DNA of 38,143 bases, taken from positions 1 to 38,143 of the forward strand of contig SMXQ01000018.1 of the NCBI GenBank assembly GCA_004356985.1, given 5' to 3'. Position numbers and translations under genes: made by a program. This document shows, in pieces, positions 24,656 to 32,957 of this stretch; within the stretch, counting starts at the first letter, position 1, and each line of letters begins with the position of its first letter. Source of the stretch: Alphaproteobacteria bacterium. Lineage in GTDB: Bacteria; Pseudomonadota; Alphaproteobacteria; SMXQ01. The notes under the pieces are model-generated. The model had not been told where the DNA came from. It saw only the letters and a list, made by a program, of their open reading frames with translations, and did no database searches.

Positions 24656-27600
24656 GCGCCCCTGGCCTCAGTGTCTATACCATCGAGCCCGGCATTCCCT
24701 TCGTCGATGCCCTGGCCCGGGGGCTCATGGCGCGGATCGCCCGGGACCATGGGGATGATCCCTTGGGCCTCGCCCGGGTGACCGTCTTGCTGCCCACCCG
24801 CCGCGCGGTGCGGGCGCTCGCCGATGCCTTCCTCCGCGCCTCAAACGGGAGCCCTTTGTTGCTGCCGCGCATGATGCCGCTCGGCGATCTCGACGAGGAC
24901 GAACTATTGATCACCGGCGCGGGGCCCGACGGAATGGCGGGCGACGGAATGGCGGGCGACGCAACCGGGACCGGGGCCGCCCAGCCGCTGGCGCCGGTGA
25001 TCGGCGGCCTGCGCCGGCAATTGATCCTGGCCCGCCTGGTGATGACCTTCGGCGGCCGCACCTGGCCGACCCCGCCCGACGCCGGGCAGGCGGTGGAGTT
25101 GGCATCGGAGCTGGCCCGCCTGCTCGACCAGATGGAGACCGAGCGCCTGGGCTTCGAGGGCCTCGCCGATCTGGTGCCCGAGCGCTTCTCCGCCCATTGG
25201 CAGGCGACCCTGGAATTCCTCAAGATCGTGACCGAATTCTGGCCCCGGGAACTGGCCGAAGAGGGCGCCATCGGTCCCGCCCAGCGGCGCAACCTGCTGC
25301 TGGCCGCCCAGGGCGCCGCCTGGACCGCCGCCCCGCCCCGGGATTGGGTGGTGGCGGCGGGCTCCACCGGTTCGATCCCGGCCACCGCCGATCTGCTGGC
25401 CGTGGTGGCCCGGCTGGACCGCGGCTGCGTGGTGCTGCCGGGCCTCGATAGCGCGCTCTCCGACCAGGCCTGGGACGCCCTGCCCGAAAGCCATCCCCAG
25501 TACGGGTTTGCCCGGCTGCTGGCGCGGTTCGGAATGGCCCGCCAAGAGGTCCTTAGCTTCGCCGCCGATTGGCCCCATGGGGTTGAACCGGCGGCGCCCC
25601 GGTCGCGGGCCCAGGTGCTCTCCCGGGCGATGAATCCCCACCCCCAGGGGCACATCGAGCGGCCCGGCTCGGCCCTGGCGGGGGTCGGCCTGGCCAGTTG
25701 CCCGACCTCGTCCGACGAGGCGGCCACCATCGCTTTGCGCATGCGCGGCGCCCTCGAAGAGCCGGGCGCGCGGGCCGCCCTGGTCACCGCCGACCGCGGG
25801 CTCGCCCGCAGGGTGGCGGCGCGGCTCGGCCACTGGGGCATCGAGGTCGACGATTCCGCGGGCACGCCCCTGGCCGCCACCACCGCCGGTTCCTTTTTCC
25901 GGCTGATCGCCGATATGGTCGGTGAGCGCTTCGCGCCGCTGGCGGTGCTGTCCTGCCTCAAGCACCCGCTGGCCGCCGGCGGCCTCGGCCAAGGCCGTTT
26001 CAGGGGCGCCGTCAGGGCCCTGGAAACCCAGGTCCTGCGCGGGCCGCGCCCGGGCCCGGGCTTGCAGGGCCTGCGCCAGAGGATCGAAGCCGCCCGGGAG
26101 ACCGCCGGCAAGGAAGACAAGGAAAGCCTCGAGCGCTTGGGGTCATGGACCCGCTCCATCGCCCAAACGATGGCGCCGCTGGCTAACGCCATGACCGGGC
26201 CGGATATCGCCTTGGAGGAAATCGTCGCCGCCCATGTCGGCGCCGCCGAGGCCCTGGCGGCGACCGACGAGCAACCCGGCGCCGCCCGGCTCTGGCGGGG
26301 CGGCGATGGCGAGGCGCTGGCCGCTTTCACCGCCGAGATCCTGGACAGCGGGGCGGCCATGCCGCCGCTTCCGGGCGACCGCTATCCGGCGCTGCTGGGC
26401 GCCCTGATGGCGGGCCGCGTGGTGCGGCCCCGCTGGGGCCGCCATCCCCGCCTGTTCATCTGGGGACCGCTGGAGGCGCGCCTCCAGCACGCCGACGTGA
26501 TGATCCTGGGCGGCCTCAACGAAGGCACCTGGCCGCCCGATGCCGGGGCCGACCCGTGGATGAGCCGCCCCATGCGGGCCGCCCTCGGCCTGCCCTTGGC
26601 CGAGCGGCGCATCGGCCTCGCCGCCCATGATTTCGCCCAGGCGTTTGCCGCGCCCGAGGTGCTGCTGACCCGGGCCGAACGGGTGGGCGGCACGCCGACG
26701 GTGCCCTCGCGCTGGCTGGCGCGGCTGGAAAACGCGTTGCCCAAAGCGGAATTCGCGGCGCTGGTGGCGCGCGGCGAAACCTGGCGGCTGGCCGCCGCCC
26801 AACGAGACGAACCGCCCGGCGGCGGCGGCGCGGCGGCGGCGCGCCCGGCGCCCAAGCCGCCCCTGGCCGCCCGCCCGCGCAGGCTATCGGTGACCGAGAT
26901 CGAAACCCTTCAGACCAACCCCTATGCCATCTATGCCAAGCGGATTCTCAGGCTGCGGCGGCTCGACGACATCGATGCCGATGCCGGGGCCGCCGAGCGC
27001 GGCACCTTCACCCATCTGGCGTTGCAGATTTTCCTCGACCGCTGGCCCGACAAGCTGCCCGGCGGCGGGGTGGATGCGGTCACCGAAGCGATCATCGAGA
27101 TCGGCCGCGAAGTGTTCCGCCCGGTCGCCGCGACCCCGGGCCTGTATGCCTTCTGGTGGCCCCGTTTCGAGCGCATCGCCCGCTGGGTCGCCGAAACCGA
27201 GATCGCCCGCCGCCCCGCCCTGTTGCCGCTGGGCGCCGAATGCCGGGGGGAAATCATCATCGCGGCGCCGGGGGGGCCGTTCACCCTCAGCGGCACCGCC
27301 GACCGGGTGGACCGGCGCGCCGCCGACGGCGGGCTGGTGATCGTCGATTACAAGACCGGCGTGCTGCCTACGGGCAAGGACCAAGCCGCCGGCTTCGCCC
27401 CGCAATTGCCGCTGCTCGGGGCCATGGCCCAGGCCGGCGGTTTTAAGGGTCTCAAACCCGGCCCGGTGGTGGAGCTCGGCTATTGGCGGCTCACCGGGGG
27501 CGATCCGGTGGGCGAAGAAAAGGCCTTCACTCTTCCCGCCGGGGAGGCGGCGGAAGATGCCCTGGAGGGGCTCAAGTCCCTGGTCGCCCTGTTCGACGAT

Positions 27601-27726
27601 CCCGGCTGGCCCTATCGCCCACGCCCGGTGGCGGGCCATGAGCCGCGCTTCGATGATTACGCCCATCTCGCCCGGGTCTCCGAATGGTCGACCCAGGAAA
27701 CCGGGGCGGAGGGCGGCGAGCCATGA
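24652..27726 (+). CDS. addB: Double-strand break repair protein AddB
   Basis: 1024 residues. It is the partner of AddA in the helicase-nuclease that resects DNA ends for RecA. The N-terminal helicase-like region lacks a Walker A lysine motif (RVTVLLPTRRAVRALADAF), so it is probably structural or Chi-recognising. The C-terminal RecB-family nuclease is intact: SVTEIETLQTNPYAIYAKRI and LVIVDYKTGV with Asp899 and Lys901. The four cysteines that hold an iron-sulfur cluster in Bacillus AddB are not seen around this domain. A perfect 15-bp in-frame duplication (24931-24960) gives GMAGDGMAGD. ATGA overlap with murU sets the start. Confidence 0.93.
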   Translation: MSAPGLSVYTIEPGIPFVDALARGLMARIARDHGDDPLGLARVTVLLPTRRAVRALADAFLRASNGSPLLLPRMMPLGDLDEDELLITGAGPDGMAGDGMAGDATGTGAAQPLAPVIGGLRRQLILARLVMTFGGRTWPTPPDAGQAVELASELARLLDQMETERLGFEGLADLVPERFSAHWQATLEFLKIVTEFWPRELAEEGAIGPAQRRNLLLAAQGAAWTAAPPRDWVVAAGSTGSIPATADLLAVVARLDRGCVVLPGLDSALSDQAWDALPESHPQYGFARLLARFGMARQEVLSFAADWPHGVEPAAPRSRAQVLSRAMNPHPQGHIERPGSALAGVGLASCPTSSDEAATIALRMRGALEEPGARAALVTADRGLARRVAARLGHWGIEVDDSAGTPLAATTAGSFFRLIADMVGERFAPLAVLSCLKHPLAAGGLGQGRFRGAVRALETQVLRGPRPGPGLQGLRQRIEAARETAGKEDKESLERLGSWTRSIAQTMAPLANAMTGPDIALEEIVAAHVGAAEALAATDEQPGAARLWRGGDGEALAAFTAEILDSGAAMPPLPGDRYPALLGALMAGRVVRPRWGRHPRLFIWGPLEARLQHADVMILGGLNEGTWPPDAGADPWMSRPMRAALGLPLAERRIGLAAHDFAQAFAAPEVLLTRAERVGGTPTVPSRWLARLENALPKAEFAALVARGETWRLAAAQRDEPPGGGGAAAARPAPKPPLAARPRRLSVTEIETLQTNPYAIYAKRILRLRRLDDIDADAGAAERGTFTHLALQIFLDRWPDKLPGGGVDAVTEAIIEIGREVFRPVAATPGLYAFWWPRFERIARWVAETEIARRPALLPLGAECRGEIIIAAPGGPFTLSGTADRVDRRAADGGLVIVDYKTGVLPTGKDQAAGFAPQLPLLGAMAQAGGFKGLKPGPVVELGYWRLTGGDPVGEEKAFTLPAGEAAEDALEGLKSLVALFDDPGWPYRPRPVAGHEPRFDDYAHLARVSEWSTQETGAEGGEP
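24931..24960 (+). repeat. Perfect 15-bp in-frame tandem duplication in addB
   Basis: GGAATGGCGGGCGAC is present twice in direct succession (24931-24945, 24946-24960), encoding GMAGD twice. Being a multiple of three, it keeps the frame. It lies in a flexible glycine-rich loop near residue 100 of AddB. Confidence 0.95.
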
Positions 27727-27730
27727 CGCC

Positions 27731-30700
27731 ATGACCGTAACACCCAATCCCAGCCCCAGCGCCGACGCCCGGGTGGAACAGCGCAAGGCGGCGGACACCG
27801 AGGCCTCGGTCTGGGTCGGCGCCTCCGCCGGCACCGGCAAGACCAAGGTCTTGACCGACCGGGTGTTAGCCCTGCTGCTCGGCGGCACGCCGCCCCAGCG
27901 CATCCTGTGCCTGACCTTCACCCGGGCGGCGGCGGCCGAGATGGCCAACCGGGTCCGCCAAGCGCTGGGCAAATGGGCGGTCATCCCCGAAAAGGATCTC
28001 GGGGCGAGCATCGCCGACCTGACGGGAACCCGCCCCGACCCCGATCTTTTAACCCATGCGAGGGGGCTGTTCGGCGCCGTGCTCGATTGCCCGGGCGGGC
28101 TGAAGATCCAGACCATTCACGCCTTTTGCGAATCCTTGCTGCGGCGCTTTCCGGTGGAAGCGGGGGTGCAGCCCCATTTCCGGCTGATGGACGAGCGCAC
28201 CGCCCGCGAGCTTCTCGCCCTGGCCGGGGACCAGGTCCTGGCCCGGGCCATGGACGGGGCCGAAGAAGGCGCATCGGCGGTGGACAAGGACCTCCACGGC
28301 GCGCTCGGCGCCATCGCCGGCGCCGTCGACACGGAAGCCTTTCACAAGCTCATGGACCGCCTTTCCAATGACCGCGCGCGCCTCGCCCGGATGCTGGGCC
28401 GTACCGGCGGGCTGGTGGGCGCCGCCCGGGCCATCGCCGCGCGGCTCGAAATCGATCCCGGGACGCGCCGCGATGACCTGATCGCCGCCGCCTGCGGCGA
28501 TTCCGCCTTCGACGGGCCCGGCCTGCGCGAGGCGCTCAGCGTCATGGCCGGGGGGCTAAAGACCGACCGGCAACGTGCCGCGCGGATGGCCCCGTTCCTC
28601 GCCGCCGATGCCGCCAGGCGCCCGGGCTTGCTGGACGATTACCGCAGGGGGTTCTTCACCTCCCAGGGAAAGGTTTACGAGAACCCCATCACCAAGGGCG
28701 CCCTCAAGGACGCCGATGACGGGGACGCCTTGCTCGATATCATGGCCGCCGAGGCCGGGCGCCTGGGGGTGCTGGACGGGCGCCTCAACGCGCTCGCCAA
28801 TTACCATTCATCGGTGGCGGCGGTGACCCTTGGCGCGGCCCTGGTGGCGGCCTACGAAGACCACAAGCACGCCCGCGCCAGGCTCGATTACGAAGACCTG
28901 ATCCTCAAGACCCGGGCGCTTTTAGAAGGCGGCGGCGCCGCCCAATGGGTGCTGTTCAAGCTCGACGGCGGGCTCGACCATATCCTGGTCGACGAGGCCC
29001 AGGACACCAGCCCCGACCAATGGGGGGTGATCAAGGCCCTGGCGGAGGATTTCTTCACCGGCGCCGGCGCCCGCGAAGAGGGCCGCACGGTATTCGCCGT
29101 CGGCGACGCCAAGCAGTCGATTTACAGCTTCCAACGCGCCGACCCGCGCGCCTTCGAGGAAATGCGCGCCTTCTTCAGGGCCCGAGTGGAGGATGCCGCC
29201 AACCGCTGGCGGGACGTCGATCTTCACGTGTCCTTCCGCTCCACCGCCGCCGTGCTCGACGCCGTGGACGCGGTGTTCGCGGGTGACCGGGCGCGCCAGG
29301 GGCTTGGCGCCCCGGGGACCGAGATCCGCCACCGGCCCGACCGGGTCGGCATGGCCGGTCTGGTGGAGATATGGCCGTTGATGGAATCGGCCAGGCCAAG
29401 CCCGGCGAACCCTTGGAAGCCGGGAATGAAGCCTGAAACCGGTTTCAGCGCGCCCGAGCGCCTGGCCCGGGTGATCGCCGCCACCATCAAAAATTGGATT
29501 GCCGACAAGGAGATGCTGCCGGCCCGCGGCCGCGCCATCGAGGCCGGCGACGTCATGGTCCTGGTGCGCCGGCGCACCGGCTTCGTCGATGCCCTGGTGC
29601 GCGAATTGAAACGCTCAGGAGTTGCCGTGGCCGGGGTCGACCGCATGGTGGTCACCAACCAGCTGGCGGTGATGGACCTGGTGGCCGCGGGCCGCTTCGC
29701 CTTGTTGCCCGAAGACGACCTCAATCTCGCCTGCGTCCTCAAGGGGCCGTTCTTGGGTTTCGACGAAGACGCGCTGTTCGACCTCGCCCATGACCGCAAG
29801 GGCACGCTCTGGGCGGCGCTCAACGCGCGGACGGCCGACCATGGGGCCCTGGCCCGCGCCCGGGACTGGCTCGGCGGCCTGCGCGCCCGGGCGGACTTCG
29901 ACAGGCCCTATGAATTCTTCGCCGCCATCCTCAATGGCGGCGGCGGCCGGGAGAAATTGCTGGCCCGCCTGGGCCGCGAGGCGGCCGATCCGGTCAATGA
30001 ATTCCTCGAGCTCGCCCTGGCCTATGAACAGATGACAGTGCCGTCCCTGGAAGGCTTCCTGGCCTGGGCCGCCGCCGGCGAGGTCGAGATCAAGCGCGAC
30101 CTCGACCAGGCGGTCCGTAACGAGGTGCGGGTGATGACGGTCCACGCCGCCAAGGGGCTTGAGGCGCCCATCGTATTCCTGCCCGACACCACCCAGAACC
30201 CGCGGTCGCCGGATCTCCCCTATTGGACCGGGCCCCATGGGACCGGGTCTGGCGACGGCGGCGGTCCGGGCGTGCCCCTGTGGGCCCCCAGGGTGCCTGA
30301 GTTCGGCGCCCGTCTCGCGGAGTTGCGGGCGGCCGCCCAGGCCGACCAGCTCGAGGAAACCCACCGGCTTCTCTACGTCGCCATGACCCGGGCCGAGGAC
30401 CGGCTCTATGTCTGCGGCTGGCAGGGGGCCGCCAAGCCGGCCCAAGATTGTTGGTACGACCTGGTCGCTGCGGGGTTGGAGGGGTTGGCGGGCAGCGAAG
30501 AGGTCGCGGTCGATTTCACCGCCGGCATCCCCGGCCTGATGGCGACCGGGCGGCGGCTCATCTGCCGCCAGGATGCCCCCGCCAAGGCCGGCGACACCGC
30601 TCCCGATCACCCGGCAATCCCGCTGGCGGCCGCCTGGGCGGACCTGGCGCCGGACCCGGAACCGGCCCGCGGCCAACCGTTGGCGCCGTCGGATCCGGGC

Positions 30701-31252
30701 GAGGAGCCGCCGATCCTGAGCCCCGCCGGCGCCGGGCGCGACTGGTTTATTCGGGGACGGGTGGTCCATGGCCTTCTCCAGCACCTGCCGGGGCTCGCCC
30801 CCGGGGCGCGGGCGGCGGCGGCGCGGCGCTACCTGGCGCGGGCCGCGTTCGGCCTCGATGCCAAAACGAGGGCGGACATCGCCGCTGAGACCCTGGCGCT
30901 GCTGATTGATCCGGCCTTCGCTCCCCTGTTCGGCCGGGGCAGCCTGGCCGAGGTCCCGGTGAGCGGAATCATCGGCGATACGGTGGTATCCGGCCGGATC
31001 GACCGACTGGCGGTGGGCGAATGGGGGGTGCTGGCGGTGGACTACAAGACCGGCCGCCACTGCCCCGATGACGCCGCCCAGGTGCCGATCGCCTATCTTC
31101 GCCAGATGGCGCTTTACCGGGCCCTTCTGCAACGCGCCTTTCCCGGCCTCAACGTCAGCGCGGCGCTGGTTTTCACGGCCGCGCCCAGGCTGTTGGCGCT
31201 GCCCGGCGAGATCCTGGACAAGGCGCTTGGACCCCTCATTGGGCCAACTTGA
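27731..31252 (+). CDS. addA: Helicase-nuclease AddA (UvrD/RecB family)
   Basis: 1173 residues. Superfamily 1 helicase motifs run in order: Walker A GASAGTGKTK (30-39), motif Ia LCLTFTRAAAAEM, motif II VDEAQDTSPDQW, motif III VGDAKQSIYSFQRADP, motif V VMTVHAAKGLEAP, motif VI YVAMTRAEDRLYV. The C-terminal PDDEXK nuclease has AVDYKTGR with Asp1104 and Lys1106. It is the only active motor of the AddAB complex. ATG 27731 starts 4 bases after the addB stop. The stop codon overlaps the -35 of the trxA promoter. Confidence 0.96.
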   Translation: MTVTPNPSPSADARVEQRKAADTEASVWVGASAGTGKTKVLTDRVLALLLGGTPPQRILCLTFTRAAAAEMANRVRQALGKWAVIPEKDLGASIADLTGTRPDPDLLTHARGLFGAVLDCPGGLKIQTIHAFCESLLRRFPVEAGVQPHFRLMDERTARELLALAGDQVLARAMDGAEEGASAVDKDLHGALGAIAGAVDTEAFHKLMDRLSNDRARLARMLGRTGGLVGAARAIAARLEIDPGTRRDDLIAAACGDSAFDGPGLREALSVMAGGLKTDRQRAARMAPFLAADAARRPGLLDDYRRGFFTSQGKVYENPITKGALKDADDGDALLDIMAAEAGRLGVLDGRLNALANYHSSVAAVTLGAALVAAYEDHKHARARLDYEDLILKTRALLEGGGAAQWVLFKLDGGLDHILVDEAQDTSPDQWGVIKALAEDFFTGAGAREEGRTVFAVGDAKQSIYSFQRADPRAFEEMRAFFRARVEDAANRWRDVDLHVSFRSTAAVLDAVDAVFAGDRARQGLGAPGTEIRHRPDRVGMAGLVEIWPLMESARPSPANPWKPGMKPETGFSAPERLARVIAATIKNWIADKEMLPARGRAIEAGDVMVLVRRRTGFVDALVRELKRSGVAVAGVDRMVVTNQLAVMDLVAAGRFALLPEDDLNLACVLKGPFLGFDEDALFDLAHDRKGTLWAALNARTADHGALARARDWLGGLRARADFDRPYEFFAAILNGGGGREKLLARLGREAADPVNEFLELALAYEQMTVPSLEGFLAWAAAGEVEIKRDLDQAVRNEVRVMTVHAAKGLEAPIVFLPDTTQNPRSPDLPYWTGPHGTGSGDGGGPGVPLWAPRVPEFGARLAELRAAAQADQLEETHRLLYVAMTRAEDRLYVCGWQGAAKPAQDCWYDLVAAGLEGLAGSEEVAVDFTAGIPGLMATGRRLICRQDAPAKAGDTAPDHPAIPLAAAWADLAPDPEPARGQPLAPSDPGEEPPILSPAGAGRDWFIRGRVVHGLLQHLPGLAPGARAAAARRYLARAAFGLDAKTRADIAAETLALLIDPAFAPLFGRGSLAEVPVSGIIGDTVVSGRIDRLAVGEWGVLAVDYKTGRHCPDDAAQVPIAYLRQMALYRALLQRAFPGLNVSAALVFTAAPRLLALPGEILDKALGPLIGPT

Positions 31253-31277
31253 CGGCCCTGGGCCGTCCCCCTAGACT
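31249..31277 (+). promoter_or_regulatory. Promoter of trxA
   Basis: TTGACG at 31249-31254, a 17-base spacer, then TAGACT at 31272-31277. The -35 has one mismatch to consensus and begins inside the addA stop codon. The spacer contains half of a 7-bp inverted repeat (GACGGCC-CTG-GGCCGTC, 31251-31267). The leader to ATG 31337 is about 52 bases. Confidence 0.55.
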
Positions 31278-31336
31278 CGGCTCCTTCTGGTGGCCCACCA
31301 ACCGGAACCAAAAACCGGAACGATCAGGGGAACGAC

Positions 31337-31657
31337 ATGAGTGCGACGCATGTAACCGATTCCAGTTTCGAGGCCGACGTGCTCAACGCCGAAGGCCCGG
31401 TGCTGGTGGATTTCTGGGCCGAATGGTGCGCGCCGTGCAAGCAGATCGCGCCGATCCTCGAAGAAGTGGCGGCGGAGCTCGAGGGCAGCCTGACCATCGC
31501 CAAGGTGAATATCGACGAGAACCCCCAGACCCCCACCAAGTACGGCGTCAGGGGCATCCCCACCTTGATCCTGTTCAAGGGCGGCCAGGTGGTCGGCACC
31601 AAGGTGGGAACGGTCCCCAAGAGTGCCTTGTTGGAATGGGTGCAATCCACCCTGTGA
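31337..31657 (+). CDS. trxA: Thioredoxin
   Basis: 106 residues. The redox site is WCAPCK with Cys31 and Cys34; VDFWAEW, the cis-proline segment RGIPTLILF and the [10 protein letters not shown] end are canonical. It is a cytosolic dithiol reductant for ribonucleotide reductase, methionine sulfoxide reductase and others. It lies directly after addA, as in many alphaproteobacteria, but has its own promoter candidate and AGGGGAACGAC upstream as ribosome site. Confidence 0.98.
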   Translation: MSATHVTDSSFEADVLNAEGPVLVDFWAEWCAPCKQIAPILEEVAAELEGSLTIAKVNIDENPQTPTKYGVRGIPTLILFKGGQVVGTKVGTVPKSALLEWVQSTL

Positions 31658-31716
31658 GCCCCCACCGACCGGATTCCAGGCGGCCCCGGCATTTTCCACG
31701 CCGGCCTATTGGGGGC
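31658..31716. terminator. Bidirectional terminator-like inverted repeat between trxA and the MFS gene
   Basis: GCCCCCA (31658-31664) pairs with TGGGGGC (31710-31716), and an inner inverted repeat CCGGC/GCCGG flanks an AT-rich centre (ATTTTCC). It fills the 62-base gap between two convergent genes, where a shared terminator is expected. The long loop makes it less certain. Confidence 0.4.
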
Positions 31717-31719
31717 GCC

Positions 31720-32910
31720 TCATAAAATCCCCTTGGCCCGACCGAAGCAAAGGATGCCAACGGTCATCACGGTGATGACCACGCCCACCACGGCGAAACT
31801 CTCATCGAGACCTATCCAGGCGACCAGCGCCCCCATGGCAATCGGCGTGAGAGTCGAGGTCAGGCGGTTCATCATGGTGCGCAGCCCTACCGCCTTGCCC
31901 TGGTGGGGACCGACGGCAAGGGAAATTTCGGAGATAATGAGCGGCGTCGAAATTCCCACCGACGCGCCGCGCGCCACCTGGGCGGCGAGAAACAAGACAT
32001 AAATTCCCAGCAACGGCGTCACCGCCAGGGCAATGAAAGACACGAAAGACGTCACCGACAGCAGCCAGGACGAATGCATCATGCGGGCCAGCGGCGCGGC
32101 GCCCAGGGCGCCGGCGGCGGCGGCGACCGCGCCGGTGGCCAAAAGAAGGCCGATGGCCGTGCCGGTGATTCCCTGGCCGTTGAGGTAAACCACGTAAAAC
32201 GAACTTTGCAGGGAATGGCCGGTGAGCCGCACCATGGACAACATCACCACAAAGGCCACCATGGGCAGGGCAAACAATCGGAAGGCCGAAATGTAGCTTT
32301 CCATATCCGGCTTGAGGTCGCGCGCCTGGAGCCGCCCATGGGGCTCCGCGACGTCACCGCCGGCGGCCGGCGGCAGGGCCAAGACCGCCACCAATTGCAG
32401 CACCGTCCACGCGAACAGCACGCCGAACGCGGCCCAGGGGCCGACGAAATCCCAGCCCGCGCCGGCCAAGGGCGGGCCCACCATGTTGCCGAGAACGCCG
32501 ACGGAGGTAAACCGGCCGGCATAGCGGGGGCTGCCCTTCATCAACTGTCCGATCAGGGTCTGGGCGCCGACCCAGCCCATGGTGGAGGAGAGCCCGACCA
32601 TCATCTGCAGCGCGAACACCGCCCAGATGAAGGGAAGCAGGGGAAACAGAAGCGGGCTCACCGCCCCCATCAGGGCGAAGGCGATCATCACCCGGCGCGC
32701 ACCGAATCGGTCCATGAGGGCGCCGCCGTGAACCGAAAACAGAAACGGCAACAGGTTGAAACTACCCAGCGCGAAACCGATCACCAGGGGTCCGGCATCG
32801 AGGTGAAGAAGCCATAGCGGCACCACCACGGCGACCAGGCCGGTTTGCGTGGCGCTAAACAGGCCGGTGGCGTAAACCGCGGCCTGGACGCGGATGGGGA
32901 CCGAATCCAA
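31720..32910 (-). CDS. MFS transporter, substrate unknown
   Basis: 396 residues with about 12 hydrophobic segments in two halves. The first cytosolic loop carries GGALMDRFGARRVMI, the major facilitator signature between TM2 and TM3. Repeated GxxG in TM5 (VGVLGNMVGPPLAGAGWDF) suggests a drug-efflux-like antiporter, but substrate cannot be read from sequence. TTG 32910 is the only sensible start and has AGGGAGA at good distance. It lies 47 bases downstream of polA on the same strand and may be read through from it. Confidence 0.85.
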   Translation of the reverse strand: MDSVPIRVQAAVYATGLFSATQTGLVAVVVPLWLLHLDAGPLVIGFALGSFNLLPFLFSVHGGALMDRFGARRVMIAFALMGAVSPLLFPLLPFIWAVFALQMMVGLSSTMGWVGAQTLIGQLMKGSPRYAGRFTSVGVLGNMVGPPLAGAGWDFVGPWAAFGVLFAWTVLQLVAVLALPPAAGGDVAEPHGRLQARDLKPDMESYISAFRLFALPMVAFVVMLSMVRLTGHSLQSSFYVVYLNGQGITGTAIGLLLATGAVAAAAGALGAAPLARMMHSSWLLSVTSFVSFIALAVTPLLGIYVLFLAAQVARGASVGISTPLIISEISLAVGPHQGKAVGLRTMMNRLTSTLTPIAMGALVAWIGLDESFAVVGVVITVMTVGILCFGRAKGIL

Positions 32911-32957
32911 CGGCGTTCTCCCTAGGGCTTTCGGCGCCGGGCGGCGCCGTTGTTGGG

